Notes under the pieces: generated by a model
What the model was told of the DNA's origin: nothing
Databases searched by the model: none
What the model saw: only the letters and a program-made list of their open reading frames with translations
NCBI RefSeq assembly: GCF_034479555.1
Contig: NZ_CP140151.1
Coordinates: 930,001 to 994,000 of the forward strand
DNA from: Chromohalobacter canadensis
Lineage (GTDB): Bacteria; Pseudomonadota; Gammaproteobacteria; Pseudomonadales; Halomonadaceae
Direction: 5' to 3'
DNA length: 64,000 nt
In this document: one piece after another, positions 32,490-40,671 of the stretch
Position numbering within the stretch: position 1 is the stretch's first letter
Layout of the letters: every line of letters starts with the position of its first letter
Translations under genes and position numbers: made by a program

Positions 32490-33146
32490 TCAGATGTCGT
32501 GACGCGGCAGTAAATGCAACTTGCGCAGGCGTGCGTGAGCGTCTAGATACTCCTCGGCGGGCACTGCGCGGTACACATCCTCATGGGCGACATGCTTGAC
32601 CAGCACGCGGCGCTCGCCAGCGATGCAGCCGGGCCCCTTGCCATGCAGGGTCACGACAACATCGGCGTCGCTTTCCAGCGTTGCTTGGCAACGCCCTTCG
32701 TTGTCACTGGCCTGGCGCACGACGACGGTTTCACCCAGCAACCAGCGCGGAGAAGCCCGACGCGAATGATGAAAGCGCCGCGCCAAGGCGTGGCATGCTC
32801 CGACACTCGGCGAGGCCGATAGAGCAAACGCCGCCCAAATGGCCAGAAAGCCCAGCGGCAAGCGCAACAGCCCGAGTGGCAACCATTGCAGCACCAGGCT
32901 TAGAGCAAACGCTATGGGCGTCGCCGTGACGATCAGCGTACTCAAGGCAAACGACGCCGGAACCCCTGCAAAGCCTAGGGAAATCAGGGTGCTGGCGAGG
33001 TGATCGTCACGCAGGCTGTCATGATCGAAGCACGAGACGCGTATCACGCGCAGCCCAGCCAACAGCCAGTAGACTGCCACTAATGCCAGCAAGACGAGGA
33101 AGAAGGCAAAGGGAAACCCCAATGCAGTCTGGATGAAAAGTTCCAT
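32490..33146 (-). CDS. Small inner-membrane protein, possibly YqiJ-like
   Basis: 218 residues. The first helix (LGFPFAFFLVLLALVAVYWLLAGL) is followed by a loop, two hydrophobic segments (about 50-110), then a soluble C-terminal part of about 85 residues (WLLGETVVVRQASDNEGRCQATLESDADVVVTLHGKGPGCIAGERRVLVKHV) that looks like a small OB-type beta domain. This layout resembles E. coli YqiJ, which partners a flotillin, but no flotillin gene is next to it. Family assignment is tentative. It stands alone between doeC and the FdhF-like gene. Confidence 0.5.
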   Translation of the reverse strand: MELFIQTALGFPFAFFLVLLALVAVYWLLAGLRVIRVSCFDHDSLRDDHLASTLISLGFAGVPASFALSTLIVTATPIAFALSLVLQWLPLGLLRLPLGFLAIWAAFALSASPSVGACHALARRFHHSRRASPRWLLGETVVVRQASDNEGRCQATLESDADVVVTLHGKGPGCIAGERRVLVKHVAHEDVYRAVPAEEYLDAHARLRKLHLLPRHDI

Positions 33147-33284
33147 GACAGCACCTCCCGGGTGATCCCGATGAGTTGAGCGGCGTACCCCCTGGGTATA
33201 GGAGGGGCGTTAATGGCGTCGTCCGAATATTTTGTGTAATGCCAACTTATGTGGCGACGCTTATGTAGTACTTAACAGCATAGC

Positions 33285-33311
33285 GTTGAGACGCCGGTTA
33301 TGCGTCTCAAC
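33285..33311. terminator. Inverted repeat downstream of the FdhF-like gene
   Basis: GTTGAGACGC and GCGTCTCAAC form a 10-bp perfect stem with a 7-base loop, 31 nt beyond the stop of the minus-strand FdhF-like gene. No U-run follows on the minus strand, so it is a candidate terminator or 3'-end structure only. Confidence 0.45.
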
Positions 33312-33341
33312 TTTGGTCGTAAGGCACGTATCATCAGCGCA

Positions 33342-35768
33342 TCAGACGATCCGCTGACTCGGCTCCAGGCGTACCGCGACCGCCTTGGAGGTGGGCGTAT
33401 CGGTTCCCACACCAACGCTTTCCAACGGCACCAACGCATTGGTTTCGGGATAGTAGGCGGCGGCGCACCCTTCGGGTGTCTCGTAGGCGACGATTCTGAA
33501 TGCCGGGGCACGGCGGGGCTCGCCCTCGTGGTCGAGCCCCACCAGATCGACCCACTGGTCGCTTTCGAGCCCTAGTCGCGTAAGATCGGCAGGATTGACG
33601 AACACTACCCGGCGCTGGCCCTTGACGCCTCGGTAACGGTCGTCGTAACCGTACACGGTGGTGTTGTACTGATCGTGGCTGCGCAGCGTCTGCAGTGTCA
33701 GCCAACCGTCATCGCGGCGTGCGTGCAGGCGTTGATGCATCACCGCCTCAGGAAGCGACGCGGCACAGAACGTGGCCCGACCAGGTGACGTGTTGAAGCG
33801 ACGTTGACTGGCGGCGTTTTCCAACCAGAAGCCTCCTGCCTGCCCCAGACGCGCATTGAAGTCCTCGAAACCTGGAATGACGGCCTCGATCTCGTCGCGA
33901 ATGCGATCGTAATCAGCCACCATCGCGGTCCAGTCGACCACGCCAGCGTCGAGCCCACGACGCGGTAGTACCCGCGCCAGCGTGGCCTCGGCGATCCCCG
34001 CAATGATCGCCGGCTCCGAGCGCAGCCACTCGGAAGCCGGCGCCTGAATGCCGGCACTCCCGTGCACCATCGACATCGAGTCCTCGACGCTGACCTGCTG
34101 CGACGCGCCTGCCTCGCCTTGGCGGTCGATCTCGGTGCGCCCCAGGCATGGCAGGATCAGCGCGTCGCCACCGGTGATCAAGTGGCTGCGGTTGAGTTTG
34201 GTGCTGATCTGAACGTTGAGCCCCAGCCGGCGGAAGGCGCGCTCGGTGCGTTGGCTATCCGGCGTGGCCCGGGTGAAGTTGCCGCCCAGACCAATGAACA
34301 CATCGGCCTCCCCCAGCTCCAGCGCGCGAATGGCGCCCACGGTATTATAACCCGGCGCGCGCGGCATGGTTACGCCGTTTTTTTCACCATAGCGCGCCTC
34401 CAGGGCGTCAATCAGCCAGGTAGGCGCCCTCTCGTCGATGCCCATGGTGCGGTCGCCCTGAACGTTGGAGTGACCGCGCACCGGGCACGCCCCCGCACCG
34501 GGACGCCCGATGTGGCCACCCAGTAGCAGCAGGTTGAGCAACTCGCGAACGGTGTCTACCGAGTGTTCGTGCTGGGTAATGCCCATCGCCCAAGTGATGA
34601 TCATGCGCTCGGCGCGGGCGACGATATCCGCCACCTCCTCGACCTGAGTGCGCGCCAGGCCAGCCTGATCCTCGATGTCCGCCCACGGCGTGGCCTCGAC
34701 CTGGGCCTGCCACTGCTCATAGCCGGCGGTGTGCGACTCGATGAAGGCACGGTCCGGCGTGAAGTGTCCCCGGGCTTCGAGCGCGAACAATGCCTTGGCG
34801 ATACCGCGTGCCACCGCCATGTCGCCACCCATCTTGGGCTGATAGTAGTGCGAGGAGATGCGATGGCTGCCCTGCGTCAGCATCTCGCGCTTGTTTTGAG
34901 GATCGGCGAAACGCTCCAGGCCCCGTTCCTTGAGCGGATTGAAGCTGACGATGCGCGCGCCCCTCTCCGCCGCGCGCCGCAAGTCACCGAGCATACGAGG
35001 ATGATTGGTGCCGGGGTTCTGGCCGAAGACCAGAATGGTATCGGCGACTTCGAAATCCTCTAGTTGAACGGTGCCCTTGCCGGTGCCGAGGCTGGCCTGC
35101 ATGCCCACGCCACTGGCCTCGTGGCACATGTTCGAACAGTCGGGAAGATTGTTGGTGCCATAGAGGCGCACGAACAGCTGATACAGATACGCCGCTTCGT
35201 TGCTGGCCCGCCCGGAAGTGTAGAACAGCGCACGATCGGGATCGGGCAGCGCCGCCAAGCGTTCGGCGATCAGCGCAAACGCCGCCTCCCAGTCGATGGG
35301 CACGTAGCGGTCGCTGGCCGCATCGTACCGCATGGGTTCGGTGAGCCGGCCCTGGTCCTCGAGGCGAAAATCGTCCCACTCGCGCAGCTCGCTCAGCGTG
35401 TGACGCTCGAAGAAACGCCGCGTGACGCGTTTCTTGGTGCTCTCCCAGGCCACGGCTTTGACGCCGTTTTCGCAGAACTCGAACGACGAACCGTGCAGCG
35501 GATCGCCCCACGCACAGCCCGGGCAATCGAAGCCTTGCGGCTGGTTGGTAGACAGCAAAGCCCGCACGCCCTTGAACGGCGCCTGGCTACGTTTGAGATG
35601 ACGCCCTACGCTTCGCATCGCGCCCCAGCCACCCGCCGGGCCGGTGTAGGGTTCGACGCTCGGCGCGCGGGTCAGGTGTGCGTCCGCCTCGGGGAGACGC
35701 TCCTCGGCCTCACTTGCGGGAGACACCTCGCGGCCGTCGGGTAATGAAGTCTGATGATGGGAAACCAT
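33342..35768 (-). CDS. FdhF/YdeP-family molybdopterin oxidoreductase
   Basis: 808 residues. The N-terminus has FDCPGCAWGDP, the short CPGC motif of the YdeP subgroup, where only two cysteines of a usual 4Fe-4S motif are seen. Molybdopterin-binding regions follow: ALFYTSGRASNEAAYLYQLFVRLYGTNNLPDCSNMCHEASG, FGQNPGTNHPRML, WAMGITQHEHSVDTVRELLNLLLLGGHIGRPGAGACPVRGHSNVQGDRTMGI, and a C-terminal MopB domain (LRSHDQYNTTVYGYDDRYRGV). Substrate is uncertain: family members are named formate dehydrogenase H-like, and E. coli YdeP is linked to acid resistance. No partner iron-sulfur subunit is adjacent. fdhD lies just upstream. Confidence 0.85.
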   Translation of the reverse strand: MVSHHQTSLPDGREVSPASEAEERLPEADAHLTRAPSVEPYTGPAGGWGAMRSVGRHLKRSQAPFKGVRALLSTNQPQGFDCPGCAWGDPLHGSSFEFCENGVKAVAWESTKKRVTRRFFERHTLSELREWDDFRLEDQGRLTEPMRYDAASDRYVPIDWEAAFALIAERLAALPDPDRALFYTSGRASNEAAYLYQLFVRLYGTNNLPDCSNMCHEASGVGMQASLGTGKGTVQLEDFEVADTILVFGQNPGTNHPRMLGDLRRAAERGARIVSFNPLKERGLERFADPQNKREMLTQGSHRISSHYYQPKMGGDMAVARGIAKALFALEARGHFTPDRAFIESHTAGYEQWQAQVEATPWADIEDQAGLARTQVEEVADIVARAERMIITWAMGITQHEHSVDTVRELLNLLLLGGHIGRPGAGACPVRGHSNVQGDRTMGIDERAPTWLIDALEARYGEKNGVTMPRAPGYNTVGAIRALELGEADVFIGLGGNFTRATPDSQRTERAFRRLGLNVQISTKLNRSHLITGGDALILPCLGRTEIDRQGEAGASQQVSVEDSMSMVHGSAGIQAPASEWLRSEPAIIAGIAEATLARVLPRRGLDAGVVDWTAMVADYDRIRDEIEAVIPGFEDFNARLGQAGGFWLENAASQRRFNTSPGRATFCAASLPEAVMHQRLHARRDDGWLTLQTLRSHDQYNTTVYGYDDRYRGVKGQRRVVFVNPADLTRLGLESDQWVDLVGLDHEGEPRRAPAFRIVAYETPEGCAAAYYPETNALVPLESVGVGTDTPTSKAVAVRLEPSQRIV

Positions 35769-35858
35769 GGCACCCTCGATGACGTAGTGGGTGAAACGTA
35801 GTGGAAAAATAACGCGATGAACGTGATCAATACCCGGAGAACGGACAGTACCCGAAGG

Positions 35859-36638
35859 CTATGTCGCGCCACTCAAGCGTTCGAGATGCCGACCGCGATG
35901 ACAACAGATCAAATTGAGGTCGCAGGCCCGCGCGATCTCGACCGCCAGGCTCGAGGGCAACGACAACGTGGCCAGCGTGGTGATCCCGGCACGCACGGTC
36001 TTCTGCACCAGCTCCATACTACAGCGGCTGGAAAGCAGCACCGCCGCGGGCATCTCGCCATGTGCCAACCCTTCGCCGATGATCCGGTCCAGGGCGTTGT
36101 GGCGTCCGATATCCACGCCGCGCATCAATACCTCGCCATCGCCGTCGAGCGCCAACGCCATATGCAGCCCGGCACGTGCATGACGTTGCAGACGCTCCAC
36201 ACCGCACATCAAGGCTTCGGGCGCCAAGGGCTCACACGCCGGCAAACGTCTCAACCCCTGCATCAACTGCGACTCCTCGGCCACGCCGCAGGCCCCACAG
36301 CTCGACACTGAAGCCCCGGCGCGTTGCAGACCAGCGGCACGCGCCTCGGTCTGCGACGACACCACCAGCCGCACCAACAGCCCGTGACGCAGCCGCGACA
36401 GGCGAATGTCCTCGACCTGCTCGGCGCGTTCGATCCAGCCCGCCGTGAAAGCATGCCCCAGCGCCAGCGGTTCGAGGGCTTCAGGCGTCGCCAACAACGT
36501 CACCATGGCGGTCTCGTTGAGCGACAGGGTCAGCGGCTGCTCCTGCGGGCCGTCGAGCGTGCGCAAGGGCCGATTGCGCTGATCGTCATAGCGCGAGGCA
36601 GCGGAAAATGAATGCGATGTCATCGGCTCTGGTGGCAT
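35859..36638 (-). CDS. fdhD: Sulfurtransferase FdhD for formate dehydrogenase activation
   Basis: About 259 residues. The signature SCGACG holds the two cysteines that carry sulfur from IscS to the Mo-bisMGD cofactor of formate dehydrogenases. Conserved blocks LNETAMVTLLATPEALEPLALGHAFTAGWI, GEVLMRGVDIGRHNALDRIIGEGL and VLLSSRCSMELVQKTVRAGITTLATLSLPSSLAVEIA follow the family. ATG 36638 (MPPEPMTSHSF) is chosen, with 36680 and 36623 as alternatives. It lies 90 nt upstream of the FdhF-like gene, its likely client. Confidence 0.92.
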   Translation of the reverse strand: MPPEPMTSHSFSAASRYDDQRNRPLRTLDGPQEQPLTLSLNETAMVTLLATPEALEPLALGHAFTAGWIERAEQVEDIRLSRLRHGLLVRLVVSSQTEARAAGLQRAGASVSSCGACGVAEESQLMQGLRRLPACEPLAPEALMCGVERLQRHARAGLHMALALDGDGEVLMRGVDIGRHNALDRIIGEGLAHGEMPAAVLLSSRCSMELVQKTVRAGITTLATLSLPSSLAVEIARACDLNLICCHRGRHLERLSGAT

Positions 36639-36845
36639 ATAAAGGTTCCATCGGGAAACGAAATGACCGACGCAAGACACATCCTGTGTAACGCCCGCGC
36701 GGGCATCGACTTCCCCTCAGGCGGACTCGCTCCCGGAGCGTTCGCCCCGCGCCCGAACGGAAACACGAAGTACGTCGTTCACCCTAGCGCGCCCTTTCAC
36801 GCCTAGACCAATCGAACTAAGCGATGCATCGATAGAGCGGCTCGA

Positions 36846-37739
36846 TCAAGTCGCCCCGGACACCGCTTGCCACAGGTCGAGCACGGCTTGCAGGCGGCGC
36901 CCGCGCGGTGTCCTCTGTGGCCACAGCATGCCGACACGGTCTCCTTCGCCGGGCAGGCGACGCGCCACGAGGCCGGGCGCCCCTTCGCCGTCTTGTAGCC
37001 AGCGGCGGCGCACGAACTGCTCGGGTAACACCGATACGCCCAACCCCGCAAGCAGCCATTCCCCCAATGCCGCGGTAGCATCGGTTTCGAGGGCAGGCGT
37101 CAGCGTCAGCCCTTGGCCCGCCAAGCGCCTTTCCAGCAAGTGGCGCTGATGCATGTCCGGGGTCAGCAGACACAGCGGGTACTCGGCCAACTGCGCCCAC
37201 TGCGGTGCCTCGGGCACGGCAAAGTGCGCGGGGGATGCCACCAGGGCGGGATATTCATCGAACAGGGGACGATGCGCGAACCCCGCCATCGCCGGCGCAT
37301 CCAGGTAGCCGATCGCCAGGTCCAAGTCACCGTCTTCCAGGCCCTGCGCCAACATGGGCGTCGCCAGTTCGCGCACGCGCAGAACGAGGCCGGGATGCGC
37401 GGCGCGCAGCGGCGGCAGCAACTCGGTGAGCGCATTCAGTGCAGTGGGGATCACTCCCAGGGTCAGGCGGCCGACCAGCGGCGCCGGGGATGCCAGGTCA
37501 CCGCGTAGGGCTTCGAACTCGCCGAGGATGCGGCGTGCATGTCCCAACACGCGCTCACCCTCGGCGGTGAAACCCTCGAAGCGATGACCGCGACGAATCA
37601 ACGGCGTGGCCAGCTCCTCCTCGAGTTGCCGCAGGCGCGCCGACAAGGTCGGCTGGGTTACATGGCACGTCTTGGCGGCGCGTCCGAAGTGGCGCTCTCG
37701 CGCCAGGGCACATAAAAACGCAAGTTGGCGATGATCCAT
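36846..37739 (-). CDS. LysR-family transcription regulator
   Basis: 297 residues. The winged helix-turn-helix is at the N-terminus (MDHRQLAFLCALARERHFGRAAKTCHVTQPTLSARLRQLEEELATPLIRR), followed by the periplasmic-binding-like effector domain (LTLGVIPTALNALTELLPPLRAAHPGLVLRVRE; DGDLDLAIGYLD; WLLAGLGVSVLPEQFV). It starts 6 nt after doeX stops, which would suggest cotranscription with doeABX, but LysR genes of this type also sit near fdhF-fdhD pairs. It could control either module. Confidence 0.88.
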   Translation of the reverse strand: MDHRQLAFLCALARERHFGRAAKTCHVTQPTLSARLRQLEEELATPLIRRGHRFEGFTAEGERVLGHARRILGEFEALRGDLASPAPLVGRLTLGVIPTALNALTELLPPLRAAHPGLVLRVRELATPMLAQGLEDGDLDLAIGYLDAPAMAGFAHRPLFDEYPALVASPAHFAVPEAPQWAQLAEYPLCLLTPDMHQRHLLERRLAGQGLTLTPALETDATAALGEWLLAGLGVSVLPEQFVRRRWLQDGEGAPGLVARRLPGEGDRVGMLWPQRTPRGRRLQAVLDLWQAVSGAT

Positions 37740-37745
37740 GGCGCG

Positions 37746-38222
37746 CTACGATTCGTCGTCGTGCAACGACAACGGCGGTGTGGTGCGTTTCACGGTCTTG
37801 GTGACGATATAGGTGAAGTAGCGCTCGATCCCCAGGCCATCCACCAGCCAGGCATCGATGGTGCGCTGGTAGGCATCGATGGAGTCGGTTTCGAACTTGA
37901 CCAGGTAGTCGACGCCGCCGCCCACCGCGACGCACTCGGTCACCTCCGGCGTCTCGGCGACGGCTTTCTCGAAACGCGCGAAGCTCGCCGCCTGATGGGT
38001 CGAAAGCTCGATCTGCACCCAGACCGGCGTGCGCTTGACCACCAGGGCCGGATTGAGCCGAGCGCCATAGCCTTCGATGACACCGGCTTTTTCCAAGCGC
38101 CGTACGCGCTCCCAGCAGGGACTGACCGAGAGATTGATCGCCTCGGCCAGTTTCGACTTGGTGATGCGCCCATCTCGCGACAGGATATGGAGAATCTTGA
38201 GATCGTAGCGGTCGAGTTTCAT
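37746..38222 (-). CDS. doeX: Lrp/AsnC-family regulator DoeX
   Basis: 158 residues. The N-terminal AsnC helix-turn-helix (LDRYDLKILHILSRDGRITKSKLAEAINLSVSPCWERVRRLEKAGVIEGYGARLN) is followed by the RAM ligand-binding domain (ETPEVTECVAVGGGVDYLVKFETDSIDAYQRTIDAWLVDGLGIERYFTYIVTKTVK). The doeA-doeB-doeX order is that of the ectoine degradation operon described in Halomonas elongata. It starts 19 nt after doeB stops. Confidence 0.93.
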   Translation of the reverse strand: MKLDRYDLKILHILSRDGRITKSKLAEAINLSVSPCWERVRRLEKAGVIEGYGARLNPALVVKRTPVWVQIELSTHQAASFARFEKAVAETPEVTECVAVGGGVDYLVKFETDSIDAYQRTIDAWLVDGLGIERYFTYIVTKTVKRTTPPLSLHDDES

Positions 38223-38241
38223 GTGGTGTGGTGACCCATCC

Positions 38242-39258
38242 TCAACGCTCGAGACTATCGACGACTTCCGCGATCACCGCAATCGTATCGCCCATGTTCA
38301 CCTGCGCCGGAAAGCGCCGCGCCACCAGCACACCATCGCGCTGGGCATGATAAACGATCGGCTCGCTACCGGTGCGCGTCATGTCATAGATACGCGCGAT
38401 CACATCGCCGCGCCGCACCGTCTCGCCCAGCGCGAAACTCAGTTCCAGCAGGCCACTATGCTCGCTCTGCACGTAGCAAGACGCGTCGGGCATGTCCACG
38501 TACACCTGCTGGCCGGCCGGGGATTCCAGCTGGCCTTCGATCAGCCCGTAGTGAATCAGAAAATTGCGCACGCCGCGCTCGGCGATGGCCATGCGCTCCG
38601 GCGTGGTAGTGCCGCCGCCGCCCAACTCGGTGGTCACGAAGGTCTTGCCCTGGGATTCCACGGCCGTGTCGTAGAGCTTGGTGGCATCGAGCTCGAACAT
38701 CATCATCGCCACCGGCGCACCGAAGGAAACCGCGCCGGCAAGGCTTTGCGCTTCCTGGGTACGATCATCGAGACGGTGCGCCGCGGCGAAGGGCAGGATA
38801 TCCAACGTACGACCGCCGGAGTGCAGATCCAACGCCACATCGCACATCGGCACCAGTTCACGCGTGAAGTAATCGGCGATCTGCTCGGTGACGCCGCCGT
38901 CGGGGTTGCCGGGAAAACTGCGGTTGAGATTGCCGCCATCCAGGCCCGAGGTGCGCTTGCCGGCGGTCGCGGCCGGCACGTTCATGATCGGTACGATGAT
39001 CACGCGGCCGCGCACGTCCTCGGCACGCAGTGTATTGCTGAGCTTGAGCAGCGCAGTGATACCCTCGTATTCATCGCCGTGGTTGCCAGCGGTGAGCAGC
39101 GCCGTGGGCCCCGCACCGTTGTTGATCACGGTTATTGGAATCATCACCGCGCCCCAGGCCGATTCATCGATGGAGATCGGCAGCTTGAGAAAACCGTGCT
39201 GAATGCCGTCGGCATCGAAATCGACGGTGGGTGACACCGGGCTGGGTCGCTTGCTCAT
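38242..39258 (-). CDS. doeB: N-alpha-acetyl-L-2,4-diaminobutyrate deacetylase DoeB
   Basis: 338 residues, succinylglutamate desuccinylase/aspartoacylase family of zinc amidohydrolases. The zinc ligands are in GNHGDEYEG (His and Glu) and ALDLHSGG (His). The C-terminal domain has SGLLELSFALGETVRRGDVIARIYD and ends in a beta-sandwich-like region. It removes acetate from N-alpha-acetyl-diaminobutyrate produced by DoeA, giving diaminobutyrate for DoeD. It lies 31 nt downstream of doeA. Confidence 0.93.
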   Translation of the reverse strand: MSKRPSPVSPTVDFDADGIQHGFLKLPISIDESAWGAVMIPITVINNGAGPTALLTAGNHGDEYEGITALLKLSNTLRAEDVRGRVIIVPIMNVPAATAGKRTSGLDGGNLNRSFPGNPDGGVTEQIADYFTRELVPMCDVALDLHSGGRTLDILPFAAAHRLDDRTQEAQSLAGAVSFGAPVAMMMFELDATKLYDTAVESQGKTFVTTELGGGGTTTPERMAIAERGVRNFLIHYGLIEGQLESPAGQQVYVDMPDASCYVQSEHSGLLELSFALGETVRRGDVIARIYDMTRTGSEPIVYHAQRDGVLVARRFPAQVNMGDTIAVIAEVVDSLER

Positions 39259-39289
39259 ATCATGTTCTCCTCGTCTCGCGTCCCACGGT

Positions 39290-40489
39290 TCAGCACACGA
39301 ACAGCTGGCGTGGAAAGTTGGCCAGCGTCTCGCAGCCAGTCTCGGTAATCAGAATGCTTTCTGTGATCTCCAGGCCCCAGTCGTCCTCCCAGAGACCCGG
39401 CATGAAATGAAACGTCATCCCTGGTTCGAGGATGGTGTCGTCGGAGGGGCGCAGACTGATATTACGCTCGCCCCAATCCGGCGGATAGCTGATGCCGATG
39501 GAATAGCCACAACGCGCCCCGCCACGGTCGAAGCCGTACTTGTCCATTGCCGCGCCCAGTGCCATGGCGATGTCGGCGGCACGATTGCCCGGCTTGGCCA
39601 CCGCCAGGCCATTCTCGATACCCTCGAGCAAGGCCGACTCGGCGCGAAGAAACTGACTCGGCGGCGTGCCCAGATACACCGTGCGCGACATCGGCGCATG
39701 ATAACGCTTGTAGACGCCGGCGATCTCGAAGAAGGTGCCCTCGCCCTCGCGAAACGGGGTGTCGTCCCAGGTCAGGTGCGGTGCGGCGGCGTCCTTGCCG
39801 GTCGGCAGCATGGGCACGATGGCCGGATAATCACCGCCGTAGACGCGCCCGTGCGGATCGACCCAGCCCTCGATGCCCACGCGATAGATCTCGGACACCA
39901 CCTTGCTCTTGGGCACCCCCGGCTGAATGACCTCGAGGATGCGCGAATGCATGCCCTCGACGATCCGCGCCGCGATGCGCATGTACTCGATTTCCTGCGG
40001 CGACTTGATCGCCCGGCACCAGTTGACCAGCGAATTGGCATCCGCGAAACGCGCGTGCGGCAATTCGCGCACGAGGCTCAAATACGCCTTGGCGGAAAAG
40101 TAGTAGTTATCCATCTCCATGCCGATGGTACCCTCGTGCCAGCCACGATCCGGCAGGATCGACTGCGCCAGGTACTCCATGGGATGCATATCGGGATTTT
40201 GAACGTAATAATCCGGGTAATAGGTAATGTTCTCCGGATGGATCCAACAGGTGCGTAGCGCCCCGTTGGCATCCATGCGGCGTCCATACCAGACCGGCTC
40301 GCCTTCCAGGCCGAGCAGCACGCACTGATGCACATAGAAGGACCAACCATCGTACCCCGTCAACCACGCCATATTGGACGGATCGCTGACGACCAGTACG
40401 TCGATCCCTCTTTGGGCCATGGCCGAACGCACCTTGTGCAGCCGGCCGGCGTATTCCTCACGAGTGAAAGGCAGGGAAACCTCAGACAT
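39290..40489 (-). CDS. doeA: Ectoine hydrolase DoeA
   Basis: 399 residues, the same length as the Halomonas elongata enzyme. M24 (pita-bread) family: a creatinase-like N-terminal domain (SLPFTREEYAGRLHKVRSAMAQRGIDVLVVSDPSNMAWLTGYDGWSFYVHQC) and a C-terminal catalytic domain (MHSRILEVIQPGVPKSKV; GDYPAIVPMLPTGKDAAAPHLTWDD; YHAPMSRTVYLG). It opens the ectoine ring to N-alpha- or N-gamma-acetyl-diaminobutyrate. ATG 40489 fits the family start; the longer frame to 40639 runs into the promoter region. Divergent from enuR, across a strong inverted repeat. Confidence 0.94.
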   Translation of the reverse strand: MSEVSLPFTREEYAGRLHKVRSAMAQRGIDVLVVSDPSNMAWLTGYDGWSFYVHQCVLLGLEGEPVWYGRRMDANGALRTCWIHPENITYYPDYYVQNPDMHPMEYLAQSILPDRGWHEGTIGMEMDNYYFSAKAYLSLVRELPHARFADANSLVNWCRAIKSPQEIEYMRIAARIVEGMHSRILEVIQPGVPKSKVVSEIYRVGIEGWVDPHGRVYGGDYPAIVPMLPTGKDAAAPHLTWDDTPFREGEGTFFEIAGVYKRYHAPMSRTVYLGTPPSQFLRAESALLEGIENGLAVAKPGNRAADIAMALGAAMDKYGFDRGGARCGYSIGISYPPDWGERNISLRPSDDTILEPGMTFHFMPGLWEDDWGLEITESILITETGCETLANFPRQLFVC

Positions 40490-40564
40490 GGCACCACTCG
40501 CCCGACAGAATTGCTCATCCCTGATCTCCCGGACGGGAGGCAGGACCCTGCATTCGATGAAATA

Positions 40565-40603
40565 AATTGTACTGACAAAAGGAAGGAAAAAATCAGTACA
40601 ATT
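40565..40603. promoter_or_regulatory. Inverted-repeat operator candidate between doeA and enuR
   Basis: AATTGTACTGA and TCAGTACAATT are perfect 11-base arms separated by 17 bases (40576-40592). The repeat sits in the 182-nt divergent region, about 76 nt from the doeA ATG and 69 nt from the enuR ATG. Arm centres are 28 bp apart, under three helical turns, so a dimer could hold both. A second palindrome, TGTCATGACA, covers the enuR start codon (40668-40677). Confidence 0.6.
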
Positions 40604-40671
40604 GTCGATCAATGCGTTGTCGACGATACTAGCATTCACGCGCTGCTTGCCGTCAAAGGCTTTATTGTGTC

